DNA of 64,000 bases from Piezodorus guildinii (GCA_023052935.1 CM041297.1:105143563-105207562), one strand, 5' to 3'. Positions 22,730-33,610 are shown, numbered from the stretch's first letter. Numbers and translations: made by a program. The notes: generated from the sequence alone by a model not told the origin.

Positions 22730-22960
22730 TTCTCTATCACCAAATCTCATGAATCTGTTCCCACGCCGTGAAGCGCATCCTTTAGTTATCGTCGTATGTT
22801 TAGACGTTTGTGTGTTTTTTTATGATGTATCATTTTATTGACATGTATATGTCTGGGGGTCTCTTACTTTCGTTGTGTAACAGACGATGTTTTCAGCTTA
22901 AGTTCGACAGGCTCTAGCCCGGTGTTGTTCGGATTGAAAATTTGACGATGTTTCCAAACG
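22730..22960. other. GC-richer single-copy island
   Basis: Unique. Contains TTTTATTGACA (Hox-type core) and 'GACAGGCTCTAGCCCGG'. No coding frame. Confidence 0.25.
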
Positions 22961-23589
22961 AAACCCTTGTAATTATAGATATTATTCATTTATTTTTTTA
23001 TGAAAAACTAAAAATTATTAATTATGAAATCCTAGTAAAATGTTTGTATTATTCACCTAAGTCTAAATAACATAATATTTTTAAATCTTCGAATATGTGG
23101 GTTTGAACTTGTTAAATCTTTGGAAAGAAAGAAATGCAGATTATGCATTTAAAATTTACAATATTTTTTAATGTTTACGAGATATTTATTTAATCATTTA
23201 TTTTAAAGAAAAAAATAGATATCCAAGGATTATTTTAAAATATGACATACATATTCTACCACCATAAAGTTCTCTACCACTGAATAGCTTCTTCACAAGA
23301 CTATTTCATGCCATATCTGTAATTTTAGCTCTTTTATTTGTATATATTGTATATACAGTTGTTAAATTAATAAAAATATATTAATAAATAAAAAAGTACT
23401 GTTTCTTAATTTCGTAAAATGTTCGGAGTACAGGGACAAATTATGTGAAATAAGACAGTATTATCTTTATTTCTGAATGGATATTAATGAAAAATTAATA
23501 ACTGTTTAATTCATTACCAGTTTTTTTGTAATTTTAGTATTTTATACATTCAAACGATCTCTTTTCTTAAGTAGTTCTGCATTATCTTT

Positions 23590-23900
23590 TGTGTGTTACT
23601 GATGTCGGGCTGGCAACCTGGCATCTAGCCATAGCGTTGTTCCAATTTGAACGACGTGTTCTGTTTAGAATTCATTGTGCGATCTGAATGTCACATTCTA
23701 TTCCTATAGTTGAAAGTCCGCTACCAGAATCCAAGCATTTGTCGATACTTGACATATAGACACGGAGCCATCTGTATTAAATAGAATGCTCTTAGTGACT
23801 GTTGAATACAAACTAGTCTAATTCGAAGCGTCAGTTTTAACAATGTCGATTTCATGTAGCATTGTTATGAGGGTACTAATTTCTGAGATTATAATTATTA
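23590..23900. other. GC-richer single-copy island
   Basis: Unique, moderate GC, no open frame and no repeat match. Begins near 'GATGTCGGGCTGGCAACC'. Confidence 0.25.
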
Positions 23901-24374
23901 TATACTCTTAATTCATGGCGGGACAGATATCTATAAAATGATATTGAATATAATATAATGTGGGCTATTCAGAGGGAATGTATTGACTGGAAAAACTATC
24001 ATGTTACAATAACAAATTAGATAATTTCTGACATTTGTGTAATGAAAAAATTAAATAATTAGCAAAGAAAGATCCATAGTGGTGTATTAAGATTACTATT
24101 TCACCGTTACTTATGATTATCAATAATTGACCGTTAGGAGATTCCGGAGGAAATATAATTAATGATTTTTTATTTCCTAAGCTATTTATTTTTTTCCTAA
24201 TGCCTGAAATCACTTCTGAGGAGCTATTTTTTAAGAATCACCGATGATGAACTAAATCTGGATTGAAACATTAGGAAAAAAATAGATGGTTAAGACCATT
24301 TACGGTTTCTTTATTTGACTGCCACCTGTGCTGATTTGCTCCTGGATTTCACCAAACATCATAAACTGCATGAA

Positions 24375-24660
24375 AAGTTAGTTTGTTTGTTTAACGACCC
24401 TTTATGCTGCTGTGGCTAATCGGACGATGCTACATTGGGAGTCCTTAATTTTGGCGATCCAGGTTTAATTAGAAAAGGGATCTTTAGAGAGTACCTGACA
24501 TCGTACAGGCTCGGGACCACCTTTAACGTCTTCTCCGAAGGACGGTATCACTAAGGATTTTTTACTCCTATTAAAAAATCTTAGGGCCAACTGCGGGTTT
24601 GAACCCGGGATCTTGGGCATAGGAGGCTGTTATGCTAACCACCCTGCTACATACACTGTA
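24375..24660 (-). repeat. tRNA-derived SINE, full length, minus strand
   Basis: Very close to the 1715-1985 copy. The tail is 'GTTTAACGACCC' then 'GGCTAATCGGACGATGCTAC'. The body has 'CTCGGGACCACC' and 'CCGAAGGACGGTATCAC'. The head carries the B-box complement GGGTTTGAACCCGGGATC and 'GTTATGCTAACCACC' (A-box region). The similarity suggests both derive from a recent source. Confidence 0.88.
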
Positions 24661-24849
24661 TAAAAAGATAAACAAGATTTTATGTGTAAGAAGCATTTCC
24701 TGATAATTTTTAGAAGTTGGAGAAATGAACACGTGCCTAATATTTATCTTTGCCGAAACATTTTGATTTTAATTATTGCTGTTATAGTATGCTTATGATG
24801 AATTTTTCCACTTTTTATTTGTCTCGATACTTACAAACACCCACACACG

Positions 24850-25170
24850 CGTAAATACATTAATTAACGACGAATGTTGGTTCTCAAATCGTAATGAGCT
24901 CGTGTAAGTCGGTAAATGGACCGTTGATGTGATATATCTGCCCGCTTTGTGGCTGACAGGTATTTATCAAGCGGCCTCACTAATGCCCCTTCTATTGCCT
25001 ATTGTCTTAATAGCCGTATTGTTATTGTAGCCCGAATGACCATAACTCGTAAGGCCCACTAGTGGGATCGAGTGGGAGTTTCCCACCCACGTGTTCTGGA
25101 TCATCCGGTTCGATTGGTCATTGTAGTTATCCTCTTATATGTTAATGCGTTTATCGGCTTGAAATGTATG
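24850..25170. other. GC-richer single-copy island, candidate regulatory DNA
   Basis: Contains a CACACGCG word, TTAATTAAC (24861 region), TGGCTGACAGG (TALE-type TGACAG), TTTATCAAG and CCCACGTG (E-box). No repeat match or coding frame. A regulatory role is inference. Confidence 0.35.
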
Positions 25171-25230
25171 GATTATCAATTGTTCCTATGAGGAAAATTT
25201 ATTTTAAAAACATTACTTTTCCTCATAATA

Positions 25231-25975
25231 TTTTTTTTTTTTTTTTTACTTATTTATAGTAATTTACAACTGTATTAAAGAACACAATAAGTAAATATGA
25301 GGAATGAAAAAAAAAAGTTATGAAAATGTCTTGAGAAAGAACTACCCAGTGGTAGCACTTCACTAACTATTTTAACTCAGAAGGTCCCGAGGCCACCTTC
25401 TTTTCAGTCGCCTTGGAGGGTTATCAGGGATATCTAAGGAAGATAAATTACGGACAAGTGGATTTGTATGGGCAGGGAGTTGAGAATGAAAAGAGGAGTA
25501 TCTATCACGGGCTATGTCTGCAACAAATGGGATGTTAAGGTCATTATGAATGAGTTGATTTGTAACAAAATAAGGAGCATTCAGGATTTTGCGAAGGATT
25601 TTGGATTATAAGGACTGGATGCGGGAGGAATTAGATGGTTTCTTAGAGCCCCAAAGCTCGATTCCATACGTCCAAATAGGTCTGATAATAGTGATGTAAA
25701 TGAGTCTTTTGTAATATACTGGAAGTTTTGAACGTTTGTCTAGTAAGTGTTGTAGTAATCGATATCTTCGAGCAGTCTCTTGTCGTTTCAGTCTAGTGTG
25801 AGGATTCCAAGTAAGGCGCTTGTCAAGATGGAGACCTAGGTATCTGATTTGCTCAACAGGAGTAAGGCTAATGTTATTAAAGGATACTGATGGGGGGCAG
25901 GAACTCATTGGTTTGCGACGAAGGGTAAAGGTGATTTTGTGAGATAATAATTTTAAAAATATTTCTAACAACGCA
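25231..25975 (-). mobile_element. LINE L-C (Jockey-like), 5'-truncated, minus strand
   Basis: A poly(T) run at 25231-25247 is the poly(A) tail of a minus-strand insertion. It is followed by a short 3' UTR and an RT C-terminal frame. The sister copy at 21370-21995 shares coding end and tail. Confidence 0.85.
25372..25971 (-). pseudogene. Jockey-like LINE reverse transcriptase, C-terminal part (L-C)
   Basis: The frame reads KITFTLRRKPMSSCPPSVSF, EQIRYLGLHLDKRLTWNPH, TRLKRQETARRYRLLQHLLD and RPIWTYGIELWGSKKPSNSS, then SKILRKILNAPYFVTNQLIH and NPPRRLKRRWPRDLLS with a stop at 25372-25374. The RYLGLHLDKRLTW and YGIELWG blocks are the palm/thumb motifs after the catalytic centre of Jockey-clade RTs. 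A single nonsense change (CAA to TAA, near 25606) interrupts it. The catalytic domain and endonuclease are lost by 5' truncation. The neighbouring 35-kb element is a related but distinct family. Confidence 0.88.
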
Positions 25976-26039
25976 AAAGACTCTTATTCCTTGTCCGGAG
26001 TTTTTACTTTCACTATCTATTTTTAATTCGTGTTTTCAC

Positions 26040-26345
26040 TGAAAATACACGTTGTCGGGATCGCTAAGTCCAAATTACCAAGTCCTGCCAAAAATTCTGT
26101 ACGTGACCGTGTGTGATAACTCTAGCTGAAAAAAAGTTGTATTAAATTGAAATTGTGTATTTTCAAGGCTTACATGCCTGAGATGTTACAGCAACTTTTT
26201 TTTATTAAAACATGCGAACCAGAAGAGCCACTTTATACTATGTATTTAGCACGTTTTAACGATTTATTCAAAAACAGCTTTAACGATTTTGATTAAACTC
26301 GCTATATCGATATAAAAATTAATAGGGTTTAACTAATTGGCTTAT
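26040..26345 (-). repeat. Long-TIR element, internal fragment
   Basis: Matches the internal unique region of the family: 'AAGTCCTGCCAAAAATTCTG', 'ACCAGAAGAGCCACTTTATA', 'GATTAAACTCGCTATATCGA' and 'ATAGGGTTTAAC'. Ends are missing. Confidence 0.65.
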
Positions 26346-26439
26346 TAGTGACAGTTAGCCAATGAACATTTAAGTGGACGAATAGGAGTAAGCTAGAAAT
26401 GTAAAATAATATGTTGTGTGTTAAAAGGTGTTTTTAAAA

Positions 26440-26480
26440 AAGTCTTAATAATGAGGAAAGAACCCCGAAACGTTGAAAGA
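26440..26480 (+). ncRNA. Weak hammerhead-like motif
   Basis: TAATGAGG, a short loop, CCCCGAAACGTTG resembles the PLE motif, but the first core element is TAATGA instead of CUGANGA and the cleavage triplet is GTT. It could be a decayed PLE terminus of another family or chance. Confidence 0.2.
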
Positions 26481-26589
26481 ACTATGTAATAAATTGTGAA
26501 GGAAAATAAATGTATAATAAAGGGACGTTAAGGAGTTCGTATTTGAGTGTTTCAATTTATTTTTTTTCTGCTGTAGAAAAAACTGGAAA

Positions 26590-26900
26590 AACACACCAAA
26601 TAGGAATTCTTAAAAATCCCGAAGGATGAACTTGGCCAGCATAGCGAGGTGTCATTAGCAGCGTGCGGTCCAGAGGGGCGAAGCACCACCTCCACATACC
26701 TGAGGGGTTCATTAACAAACATTATCTTGTCGGTCCTACCGCAACGCTACTCTGAGCATTAGGCTCCAGTTCCAGCTCTTACTCTTGCCGCTAATGTATG
26801 TTTGTCATGGAGCATTAGAACACTTCCGAGCTCCTTCCTCTAATCGCCACCTTCTAAGACGGTCGTCTATATTTGGTTATCCTAGTTCAATCGTAAACAA
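26590..26900. other. GC-richer single-copy island
   Basis: Unique and GC-richer ('GCAGCGTGCGGTCCAGAGG'). No coding frame, no match to other parts of the window. Confidence 0.3.
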
Positions 26901-27099
26901 TGTTTTATAAACATTATCAGGGTTAGTTTCAATAAATCAAAAGTATGATTGTCTCAAACATAGGTATTAGCGTAAGGAAACATTTAAATTAAACGATTAA
27001 CAGATTTTGGATATGATCAGAGCTTGTGTTATAGTCTATATTTTTAATATCGAACTATATGGAATATTTATGGTTGACTGTTTTTATTAACTTTGGTGA

Positions 27100-27325
27100 A
27101 AATAATCTTGAGTCAGTCTTTTCAAAAATATGTTAATTTTGCCGACGTTTCGGCTCAAACATGTCAGCCATCATCAGCCGTGCCAAGCATAAACTCGTTT
27201 TACTCAGTTTACGCTTGGCATGTCTCACTGCTGCCCGGAAGAAGGCTCACATATTTGAGCCAAAACGTCGGGAAAATTAAAACATTGTTCACCAGACTGA
27301 CTCTTGGTTACTTCTATCTTGATTT
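27100..27325. mobile_element. PLE terminal inverted repeat P4
   Basis: Inverted arms 'CTTGAGTCAGTCTTTTC' (left) and 'ACCAGACTGACTCTTGG' (right) enclose two oppositely oriented hammerhead-like motifs and a second inverted pair, 'TGCCAAGCATAAAC' with 'GTTTACGCTTGGCA'. There is almost no spacer, so the two termini lie nearly head to head with no coding remnant. Confidence 0.6.
27136..27179 (-). ncRNA. Hammerhead-ribozyme-like motif (P4 left arm)
   Basis: On the minus strand: CTGATGA, TGGCT..., AGCC, GAAAC, GTC, GGCAAAATT. CUGAUGA, GAAA and GUC are intact. Helix II is GGCTGA against TTGAGCC with one mismatch. The opposite arm (27230-27274, plus strand) has a perfect GGCTCA/TGAGCC helix but a damaged first core element (CGGAAGA) and AAAAC. 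Confidence 0.5.
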
Positions 27326-27539
27326 ATAATATCCATTAATTTTTTTTTTTTATATTAACTAATAATTATTTTTGTTATTTTATCTATATGATTTGTTATA
27401 ATATATTAATTTATCTAAGTTAATTCTTTTAAATATATTCTTTTTTTTTCTCATCATTGTCGTTATTGTTCTTTTGTTTTAATATTTGTTCGATAATTAT
27501 CAGGCCGATTTGCAAAAGAAATTCTTGGATATTTTTTTA

Positions 27540-27925
27540 AAACAATTTATTTATTCCAGTATCGCGACGTTTCAGCCTCTAGGGCCATTATCAAGCTTCA
27601 TGCATATCCATCTCAATTATCTTTTAATTTTAGCGCTTTTCAGCAGCGTCGTCATAATTTTTTTTAAATGTCATTTTTCAAAAAAACTTAACAGTTTTCA
27701 GCCGCCTTTTAACACCTAAAAGGCGGCTGAAAACTAACAAATAAATATATTCTATTTTTAATATCCCTTGTTAGTCTCAATCATAATATCTTTTGTCAGT
27801 TTATGCTTGAGATGGCTCAGTAATGCCGATATGAAGGCTCACAAGTTTGAGCCGAAACTATAAAATATATAAAAAAAAAAAAAAAAAAGGATTCCTAATT
27901 ATTTCTACCGACGACTACTTTTTTT
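27540..27925. mobile_element. PLE terminal inverted repeat P5
   Basis: The left arm has a minus-strand motif (27561-27600: TTGATAA, GGCC-loop-GGC, TGAAACGTCGCG). The right arm has 'GAAGGCTCACAAGTTTGAGC' with CGAAAC, close to P4. It ends after a poly(A) run at 'GGATTCCTAATTATTTCTAC', matching the outer tip of P3. The interior carries a 19-bp perfect hairpin (27693-27735). Confidence 0.5.
27693..27735. repeat. 19-bp perfect hairpin
   Basis: Arms AGTTTTCAGCCGCCTTTTA (27693-27711) and TAAAAGGCGGCTGAAAACT (27717-27735) are separated by ACACC. They are perfectly complementary, which is unusual in the decayed surroundings. Function unknown. It lies inside the P5 inverted repeat. Confidence 0.9.
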
Positions 27926-29239
27926 ATCCTCGTTTTCTTACATTGTTAAATCAACTCATATTTTATATAAATGAAAAATAGAAAACAAAATTAATTAGTT
28001 CTCATTGCTGTTCTTTCACTGTATGTGTTTTCTTAATTTCTTTGTCGCCCTTACTCAGCTTCCATTGTATCTTGGGGCGCTGGGATCCTTCGGGTTTGCT
28101 CCTTCCATTTTTACTCTGTAATGGGGTAACGCCTGGTCTGGGGTTTCCGTGGATCTTAAATATTGTACACAGATATGCTTGCTTTTTAGATTTTCATTTG
28201 TTTATAACTTTGTATAAATATATATATTTTTTATTTTATATATTTTGTATCCTTATTTTAAAAATTTAGTATTTTGTATGAATATAGTTATCATAATATT
28301 GCTATATTATCATTTACCAATTCGAGACATGTTGTAATATTACTGAATAGAGTTATTTCCTTGGAATAAAATATTGCTTGGTTAAGAATCAAAACGAAAA
28401 AATACATATTATATATATATATTTTTTTTTTTGGATTCTCATGACCAATAGGAACATTGATGATTCTTGTTTTTTCTTTTTTTTTTTTTAAATAAGCTCC
28501 TGCTGTTGTTGCCATACAAACTTTTAGTTCTCTAATCGTGTATATGGAGAGAGGTCCGGTCTTATATATGTGTATTTTTAGACAGTTGATGTGGGATGTA
28601 CTACATTCTGTCGGCAGAGTCTGAATATTTTTTTTTTTCTCTTTTCTCTGATGAGTAAATTGCTGCATGCCGAGTGGTTCTCTTTGGCCGAGTGGCTATC
28701 TTCTCATTACATATTAACAACGATTCTAAATTACGACGATACATGCGATATAGAAATAAATTAACAGAGAAAAATATACATAAAGCTATAAAGATCTTTA
28801 ATTTTTTAAAAGCGCTATCATTCAACTATAAGTTTTGTTTTCTGAAATAAATGTTAGCATTTATAAGTTCTCAAGACAGAGAGAATTAAAAGACTGTAAT
28901 ATATAATGGCCGGTTCCAAAATACATATTGTATAAATATATAAATCATAGAGAAAGGCTGAAGGTGGGCGCCAGGATGATGCAGTGTTGGTGACATCCCT
29001 GGACTGTCGCCAGTTGCCACCAGCTCTGTTTGTTTCTGCCTATAGAGGACCTTGTTTAATTTATACACTCTGTTTATACAAGAGGGATTTATTCAAGAGG
29101 TCGTTTAAAAACACATTATTTTTATTGAGAAGTAATGTTCTTTCTTGGTGTACCAGGCAGATAAATTGTAGAGAAGCCCAGAGATACCATATGAGAAATA
29201 TATCTGTATTTAAGGATTTTTATCTTTAAAATATATTCC
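27926..29239. other. AT-rich, no feature seen
   Basis: AT-rich, with two moderately GC-richer patches (28040-28150, 28960-29060). The open frames here look like chance frames, low-complexity or antisense to one another. No repeat family recognised. Confidence 0.4.
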
Positions 29240-29935
29240 GGATGACAAATAAAAATACAACTGTCTATCGCCCATAAAGTTACAAAATATATTGTTATGG
29301 TCTAGGGTTTATTTGTTTCCTAACATGATGGTTATAGTCTACAAAACTCCTGACGGATCTATTCCGGTATGAAACTTAGTCGCTTACTTTAGAGGATGAA
29401 CAACGCCTAAAATATTTGGTCCGTGAAATCATGATGCCACTACATAATTTAGAAGGCTACACACTACACGAAGCGAAATTACAGGCTTGTACTCCTCCAG
29501 TACAAATAAAGTTGCAGTATCACGGCAGCTCAAATTGGTATGCAAAGTTACGCAAAATGAACTAGAAAATTAATATGCATAAATAGTAGATGTAATATGG
29601 AAATACAACCGTCTATCATGCATAATTATGAAAAAATACAAAAAACAAAACAAATATGTATTGATAAGGTCTTGGGGTTATTTATACCTTAACTTGAAGG
29701 TTAGAATCTATAACTAATACTCTTCTAGCGGTTTGATACGGATGTGAAACATGGTCGCTTACTTTAAAGGATGAACAAAGCCTCAAGGTTTTTAAGCGTA
29801 AGGTTTTAAGAAATGTTTTTGGTACGAACGGGGATCAGGCCACTATAGAATTTAGAAGGCTACACGAAGCGGAATTATAGATATTGTACCCCTACAGTTC
29901 GTAACTCAGGATGGGTCATTCTGTAGGTAACCTAT
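29240..29935 (+). pseudogene. RTE-like LINE RT C-terminus, two tandem decayed copies
   Basis: The second unit reads GCETWSLTLKDEQSLKVF, then KRKVLRNVFG and FRRLHEAEL (about 29745-29880). This is the RTE-type thumb motif 'ETW.LT..DE...VF...VLR.IFG' followed by 'RLHNAEL'. The first unit (about 29340-29480) shows the same order but is more decayed. Unit starts, near 29240 and 29590, share flanking sequence ('AAATACAACTGTCTATC' against 'AAATACAACCGTCTATC'), so a segment of about 345 bp was duplicated. It relates to the fragment at 55925-56790. Both are dead. Confidence 0.7.
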
Positions 29936-30479
29936 TTACAATAACTAGGGTGCCTATGATGAGATTCGTTCTGAAAACCACAACGTAAAGTATTTCAAAC
30001 CATCTAGACCAGATCTTAACCGGTGCCTAGTGGCTTGAGGAAGACTTTGTCCTTTTTAGGAGCTGGTAATATATTCAATAAAAATATATAGCATCAAATA
30101 TACGCTAAGAGATAACCTTAGAACACCTCCCTCACATTCATACAAAATTTTCGGTAAAAAAGATAAAGTCAAATTGCATGAAATATAAAGATAAATAATA
30201 AGTGATATATCAAAAAAATACACAGATTAGCTATCAACATGGAAGTTGGTAAACTTTAAAATTATGTTTAGACTTAAAAATAATCAGAATAGGTTAAAAT
30301 AAAGTAGCGATTCTAGTACCGGGAATTACATTTAGGTACGGAAATTTAACACGAAATATCGTCGTCATGTCAAGCAAAGCGGTCGGACTACTTGTTACAG
30401 AGAACGTTGATATAATTATTTATTAATTAATAAGATCTTGTTTTAAAAAAATCTGTTATAAATGAAATTTGTCATTCAA
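29936..30479. other. AT-rich, no feature seen
   Basis: No coding or repeat signal recognised beyond the RTE-like scraps to the left. Confidence 0.35.
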
Positions 30480-30740
30480 ACTATAAATATAATATGTCAT
30501 TGGAAGTGACTGGTGCAGACGGTACTACGGCCCTGAGGACGATAATCACATAACGAGTGGAGCATTGATCTTCGCTTTAGTTCGATAATTGGTTGGCAGA
30601 GTTTACTACCTTTTCATAGGCGAGGCAGATTATGTTCACGTCAACGCTAGTAATTGATGCTTTTCACATCAAATTGCCAACCGAGCACGAAATCCTTGGC
30701 AGATTAGGGATTTCTATTATCACGCCTTGCCGTAATCTAG
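30480..30740. other. GC-richer single-copy island
   Basis: Unique. Includes 'GTAATTGATGC' and 'GATAATTGG' homeodomain-type words. No coding frame. Confidence 0.25.
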
Positions 30741-31259
30741 CAGTCTACAGTCTTATTTACAAGAGTTTTGCAGATGATGAATATGTTTAACTGTTTTCGT
30801 TTTTTGTTTTTTTTTTGTCAAAGAACATAGACAGATGTTAAGGAAAAGTACAAGTTTCACTTTTTTATTATTTTTATTTTTTCAAAGGATCAGAATGATA
30901 AGGAACTTTCATGGGAATATTTTTTCATTAATCATTTATCTATGAAGATCTTTCTAATTTCCTTGAAGCATGCAATCGTTTCCTTACTCATTGAATTTAT
31001 TTATACATTTATATTGCTATGTTTTTAACCTGCTGCTTTTCTAAGGCAGCGGTACATTCAAAACAGTAATAATTAATACATTTAATGTATTTATACGATG
31101 CTTTTTTGAATAATTGGAATTCTTTTCTAAACGTATCATGTTTACCGATCCCAGTAGGTGGCATGCAGGGTAAGATTAAATAAGACAAGTTTCAGTAAAT
31201 GACATTATTATTTAAAATTAACTTACGCATATACCATCTATTTTAACTTGCGTGAGAAT

Positions 31260-31640
31260 ACTGAGGGGCGTTACCGTTAACCTAACCATACAATATTACA
31301 ATAAAGAAATACCTTACAAAAACTTAGCCGGCTGGCGAAGGTGAAATTAGTCTTAGGCGCCTCTTCTAGGCTTCAACCTCCAGCTGTAACCCCGAAGGAC
31401 ATCATCTCCTCTTCTTGTAGATGGAACCCGACTCTCCTTTTGTTGAACTTCCACTCTCGTGGCTGGAATAAGACTCCCCTTTACGAATCTTCTTTCTCAT
31501 CGTCGTCACCTCTGATACATGGGAAGTGCCCCAAGGCGGGAGTCCTTTGTCCTAGAGTCTAGGAAGTTCCAGGCCATCTCGGAGTGTCCATAGGAAATTC
31601 AGGAGAGGGGATAGATAAACGTCTTTTGATCTTTTGCCGA
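31260..31640. other. GC-richer single-copy island
   Basis: Unique, GC-richer. A 73-codon frame (31341-31562) shows no domain. No repeat match. Confidence 0.3.
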
Positions 31641-32138
31641 CAAAGACTTATTAATAGTTATTTGTTAATGTATTAATTATTGAATAATGAATTCAGAACC
31701 CTTAGTATTCTCAATACATAACAATATATTTTATTATTAATACCTTCGTATTTACATCATTGTCTCCCCATTCAGTAATGTTAAGGCGAAATCCTGATAA
31801 CACTTTTGGAATCTAGGCGCTTTGAGACCTCTTTTCCCGAGAAGAGTATTTATAAAATCAGTAAACTGTCGTGGTCATAGAAATTGCATCACTTAATAAA
31901 TTATTTTTCTCCAAAATTAAACAGCTTTTTAAAAAAATGTTGATTACTCAAAAAATAATATGCATTGAAAAGTAAAGACAAAACAATATAGAAGTTTAAG
32001 TTCTCTCGTAAAATAAAATATAATGTTAATTTTCAAAACTATGGCAACTGTTGATTTTTGTATCCGCTTTTTTCGTGATAATTGTTCCACTTCATATAAT
32101 CCTGCGATGTTACTTGTTTCTGATAGTAAAATACTTAA

Positions 32139-32532
32139 AAAACTCGTGCAGTCGTCGAAGCGTTGGTTGTGCAACGTGTGGTCTGGCGTTATCGTGGAGC
32201 AGGATCGGCCCCTTCCGATTCATCAATGCTGGGCAAAGACGTTGCAATTTTTGAGTTCCGAGTTCCGCCGCCATTTCTCGTGTGGTTTTGGTTGGGTCTT
32301 CTTCCACTTTTGACCTCAGCTGGTCGTTGTCCAGAGCAAGATGACGGCCCCGACCTTCCTTGTCTTCGAGGTCGAAATCTCCTCTGCGAAACTTCTGGAA
32401 CCCACGCTGCACCGTGCACTCATTAATAGCCCCCTGACCCCACACTTCATTAATATTACGAGCCGTTTGCGCAGCGCTGCGCCCTAATTTAAATTCGTAA
32501 AAATAAATTTGACGAAAATCGCACTTTGACAT
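32139..32532 (-). pseudogene. Mariner transposase copy 3, fragment
   Basis: From MSKCDFRQIYFYEFKLGRSA the frame runs uninterrupted through AQTARNINEVWGQGAINECT, the helix-turn-helix and GRGRHLALDNDQLRS to TREMAAELG. It then jumps in frame to QKLQRLCPALMNRKGPILLH, DNARPHVAQPTLRRLHE. D1 is removed by the deletion, and D3 by the left truncation, so only D2 (LLHDNARPH) remains. It could at most make a DNA-binding fragment. Confidence 0.88.
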
Positions 32533-32721
32533 TTTCGATTCAAGACCTTTGAACACACTGAACAAAACGATTTTACTAAACAAATTCATGGTGAAAGAGA
32601 GGGTATTAGATAAGGTTTGTTTTGGTATAATAATGATCAATGTTAGGATTAGCTTTGTTTACACAATTGGAATTAAGATATTGCAATAGAGGAAACCTGC
32701 ATTAATTTTGCATCAACCCAA
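32139..32721 (-). mobile_element. Mariner transposon copy 3, internally deleted and left-truncated
   Basis: Nearly identical to parts of the 20004-21275 mariner. It begins inside the transposase (matching about 20324 of copy 2) and runs to a junction at about 32250. There roughly 390 bp of the catalytic region are missing, and it resumes at the 'GAGTTCCGCCGCC' segment. It continues to the right TIR (ending ...TGCATCAACCCAA, then TA at 32722-32723). The left TIR is absent. It keeps the 13 bp that copy 2 has lost near the N-terminus. Confidence 0.9.
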
Positions 32722-32790
32722 TAGTTGATACTGCTAACCAAGAACTAACAAACTGTTATATCAATTATTATTATAGAAGAGTAAATGTAA

Positions 32791-33028
32791 TTATGAATGT
32801 AGTAGTTGGAACAAGCTCTTCTCTTTCTTTATATATTTATTTATTTTAATATATAATAAATACATATTATAAATATATAATAATATATTATATACAATAA
32901 TATATTATATATTATAAATATATATTATATATTATAAATACACGTTGTTATAATCAAGTTTTATATAGCTTATAATAAATAAATATATAAAGAAAGAGAA
33001 GAGATTGTTCCAACTATTACATTCATAA
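32791..33028. mobile_element. Palindromic MITE-like element
   Basis: Inverted arms of more than 50 bp: 'TTATGAATGTAGTAGTTGG' with 'AACAAGCTCTTCTCTTTC' on the left, and 'GAAAGAGAAGAGATTGTTCC' with 'AACTATTACATTCATAA' on the right. The AT-rich centre is itself built from TATATTATAAATA-type words. No coding capacity. A foldback or MITE origin is inferred from structure alone. Confidence 0.7.
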
Positions 33029-33339
33029 CAAACTTTTTTTTAATAAACTAGGATATTCATAAGTAGATAACAACAAAAATATTCGATTGGATCAAATTCA
33101 TTACTATAAACAAATAAAGTATAGGTGATGCGATTTCTATGCAAAGCAATAACCACCACGTACTAAAAAAAAAAAAAAAAAATAATAATAAAAAAATAAA
33201 ATAAAAAATATGATTTTTATCAAATTGAGAACATATCTCTTTTGAAATAACTTGGCAAAATAAGAAGAAAATTCCATCAGACACCAATTTTTTTTTTTTT
33301 CTGTTGAAGTAAGTTATACCATTTGTATTAATAAGGTCC

Positions 33340-33610
33340 TCCCTATTTCTGAAATCCCTTATTGTATCACCTAGCCGGATGATTGAAGCCGTGTAATCCG
33401 AAAAGTGACAGATAGGCTGGAGGAGTTGATCCGCCGACTGACAAGTGTTTCCTCACTATTGACTGTGCCCCCGGATTGATCAGCCCCTGGAACCCTCCTC
33501 CAATGAAGAGGAGTCTCGTCGTGGCCTGGAATACAAAACTCCCCTGCCTCTTCTTTAGGGGGTTCTACGGCCTCGTATTCGATATTTACAGTCTCCCAAC
33601 ATCGATAAAT
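33340..33610. other. GC-richer single-copy island, candidate regulatory DNA
   Basis: Contains TAATCC at 33394-33399 (Otx/Bicoid-type core) and TGACAG at 33406-33411 (TALE-type core) within 20 bp, plus a second ACTGACAAG. No repeat match. Function is inference. Confidence 0.35.

Noticed and set aside
24240..24330. Possible hammerhead-like motif (GATGATGAAC ... TTGAAACATT)
   Set aside because: Core element CUGANGA is not matched, GUC is absent and helix II does not pair convincingly.
32023..32426. Plus-strand frames over the third mariner copy
   Set aside because: Antisense shadows of the transposase, sharing the same antisense peptides as at 20.3-21.0 kb.
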